A DNA stretch of 64,000 nt from CAWGCE01 sp964480915 (GTDB lineage Bacteria > Planctomycetota > Planctomycetia > Pirellulales > Pirellulaceae). The notes under the pieces are model-generated. The model made no database searches. It saw only the letters and a list, made by a program, of their open reading frames with translations, and was not told where the DNA came from. How positions within the stretch are numbered: the first letter of the stretch is position 1; each line of letters begins with the position of its first letter. Shown here in pieces: positions 62,496 to 64,000 of the stretch. Where the stretch lies: positions 60,067 through 124,066 of the forward strand of contig CAYZRS010000009.1 in the NCBI GenBank assembly GCA_964480915.1, written 5' to 3'. The position numbers were made by a program, and so were the translations under genes.

Positions 62496-63950
62496 ATGAG
62501 TTCAACAGCCAATTCAACTCCATCGAAGGCTCAACCGCTCGCGCGAACGAAGATTATCGCCACGGTCGGTCCGGCATGTCTGGATCCGTCGGTACTGACC
62601 GAACTCGTATTGGCAGGTGTCGACGTATTTCGGCTCAACATGGCACACGGCGATTTTTCGCAACGGGAACAGACCATTGCTGCCATTCGAGACCTTGAAG
62701 TTGTTCACGGTCCTTTGGGCATCTTGGTCGATCTGGCCGGGCCGAAAGTTCGCTTAGGCGAAATCGATGGCGGCGCCGTGATGTGCAGCGATGGCCAGTC
62801 GTTTCGATATGCGAATGAGAATGCAGAGCCTCAACCGGGCGATCTCAGCTGCAATTACCCGAACGTGATTGATGAGCTGGCGGTCGGAAACAGTATCTTG
62901 CTCGCCGACGGCACCGTCGCAATGGAAGTCACGGAAGTGGGGAAAGGGTTTGCCACCTGCAAAGTCGTCGATGATGGCGAAATTCGCAGCCGACAGGGAG
63001 TCGCCTTTCCAGGCGCCAACGTGAGCATTCCGACGCTGACAGAGAAAGACTTAGTGGCCGTCGAATGGGCTGTCAAGCAAGAGATCGATTTTGTCAGTCT
63101 GAGTTTTGTCCGCTGCGCCGATGAGATCATCCGGTTAAAAAAATTGATCGCCGATCATGGTAAGAGTTTTCCTGTGATCGCAAAAATTGAAAAAGGTGAG
63201 GCGCTCGAAAATCTCGAATCGATCGTCGATGTGGCCGATGGAGTCATGGTGGCTCGCGGAGACCTAGGGGTCGAAACGGATGTGGCCGAAGTGCCAGTGG
63301 CTCAGAAACGAATCGTTAAAGCATGCAACGAACGTCAGAAGCCGGTGATCGTAGCCACACAGATGCTCGACTCGATGCAGCGGTCGCCCTATCCGACGCG
63401 CGCCGAATCGACCGACGTCGCAAATGCAATTTTGGATGGAGCCGATGCCTGCATGCTGTCTGGCGAAACGGCCATCGGCGATTATCCCGTCGAAGCGGTT
63501 CAGATGATGAACCGAATCATGATCTCGACAGAACAATTGCTGCGCGACCGACAACCTCTTCCACCCAGCCGCGAAACAACAACGGGTGTTTTACCGATCA
63601 CCCTCTCGGTCGTGTACGGCGCCAGCCGCATCGCTGAATTTTTGGATTCAAAATTGCTGATTGTGGTCACACGCAGCGGCGCGACGGCACTGGCGCGGTC
63701 CCATTTGCGAGGCTTCGTTCCGACGGCCGGGGTGAGCGAGTCGATGGAAGTGCTCCGCCGGATGTCGTTGTATTGGGGGGTGACGCCGCTCGCGAATGCG
63801 CCGAAAGATCGATTGGAATTGCAGCGGTTCGTCGTCGATTGGGCGAAAGAACGGGCCATCCTGCAGCAAGGCGATCCGGTCGTGTTGGTTTCGGGAACCA
63901 ATGTCGCCAGAAATGCGCACAATACGGTTGTTGTGTTTGAGGCGGAGTGA
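62496..63950 (+). CDS. pyk: Pyruvate kinase
   Basis: A 484-residue pyruvate kinase: TKIIATVGPA at the start, FRLNMAHGD (usually RLNFSHG), the catalytic VIAKIEKGEALEN lysine strand, VMVARGDLGVE, and VATQMLDSM with PTRAESTDVANAI and LSGETAIGDYPVEAV. The C-terminal domain ends with VVLVSGTNV. It makes pyruvate and ATP from PEP. ATG 62496 gives the standard N-terminus; the frame is open back to 62346 but is not family-like there. It is the last gene in the window. Confidence 0.95.
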   Translation: MSSTANSTPSKAQPLARTKIIATVGPACLDPSVLTELVLAGVDVFRLNMAHGDFSQREQTIAAIRDLEVVHGPLGILVDLAGPKVRLGEIDGGAVMCSDGQSFRYANENAEPQPGDLSCNYPNVIDELAVGNSILLADGTVAMEVTEVGKGFATCKVVDDGEIRSRQGVAFPGANVSIPTLTEKDLVAVEWAVKQEIDFVSLSFVRCADEIIRLKKLIADHGKSFPVIAKIEKGEALENLESIVDVADGVMVARGDLGVETDVAEVPVAQKRIVKACNERQKPVIVATQMLDSMQRSPYPTRAESTDVANAILDGADACMLSGETAIGDYPVEAVQMMNRIMISTEQLLRDRQPLPPSRETTTGVLPITLSVVYGASRIAEFLDSKLLIVVTRSGATALARSHLRGFVPTAGVSESMEVLRRMSLYWGVTPLANAPKDRLELQRFVVDWAKERAILQQGDPVVLVSGTNVARNAHNTVVVFEAE

Positions 63951-64000
63951 GCAACGTGATTGTCTCGTCACCTTGCGCTGCGCGCAAGCAGCCTGAATCC

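Noticed and set aside
63972..63988. Hairpin after pyruvate kinase as a terminator
   Set aside because: 7-bp stem with a 3-base loop but no following T-run before the window ends.

Overview
The window looks like a chromosomal segment of a flagellated planctomycete of the Pirellulaceae type. The support is lineage-typical families: a DUF1559 prepilin-like protein, a DUF1587/DUF1592-type cytochrome paired with a DUF1552 protein, a dockerin-like secreted protein, large secreted proteins of unknown function, and few Shine-Dalgarno-led operons. The genus cannot be fixed from the sequence. It is a draft assembly: two 100-N gaps (32650-32749, 57830-57929) are each flanked by an identical 55-base direct repeat, which looks like unmerged k-mer overlap. 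No rRNA, tRNA, CRISPR array, transposase or phage gene was recognised.

Layout. 1-9.7 kb: metabolism with a pyrimidine-salvage flavour (end of upp, cdd, an Fcy1-type cytosine deaminase, a NupC-type transporter), plus phosphoglucomutase, malate dehydrogenase, a BAX-inhibitor-like membrane protein and an alpha/beta-hydrolase fold protein that has lost its nucleophile. 9.95-23.4 kb: a flagellar cluster fliF-fliG-fliN-fliO-fliP-fliQ-fliR-flhB, a convergent sulfotransferase, then flhA-flhF-flhG-fliA closed by a strong terminator. flgM (anti-sigma-28) lies at 33.4 kb, next to fur. 23.5-32.6 kb: dockerin-like protein, a three-gene operon of unknown secreted or membrane proteins, a DUF2007-like two-gene unit, and the cytochrome/DUF1552 pair. 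34.8-48.8 kb: purB, an HD phosphohydrolase, two large secreted proteins, a fasciclin / ECF sigma / RskA-type anti-sigma set, and a MoxR ATPase/VWA pair. 49.1-52.1 kb: a hidden selenoprotein gene followed by a TadE-TadG-TadE locus. 52.3-64 kb: ZIP transporter, ilvD, HAD phosphatase, pyrophosphatase, two low-complexity secreted or membrane proteins, xylA, an SDR, and pyruvate kinase.

The most notable item is at 49155-49478. It is a small lipoprotein with one heavy-metal-associated (HMA) domain, in which the first cysteine of the metal motif GMTCxxC is an in-frame TGA. The frame continues intact for 62 more residues. Exactly 11 nt after the TGA lies a perfect 6-bp stem with a 5-nt loop carrying G at its second position, which is the geometry of a bacterial SECIS element. 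It reads as a selenocysteine-containing metal-binding lipoprotein that ordinary gene calling would miss or split.

Other points: FlhB lacks the whole autocleaving C-terminal domain; FlhG keeps the FlhF-activating DQAxxLR motif but lacks the P-loop lysine; FliG has lost two of the charged residues linked to torque; tadG has a single frameshift; and the DUF1559 gene carries two in-frame TGA codons.
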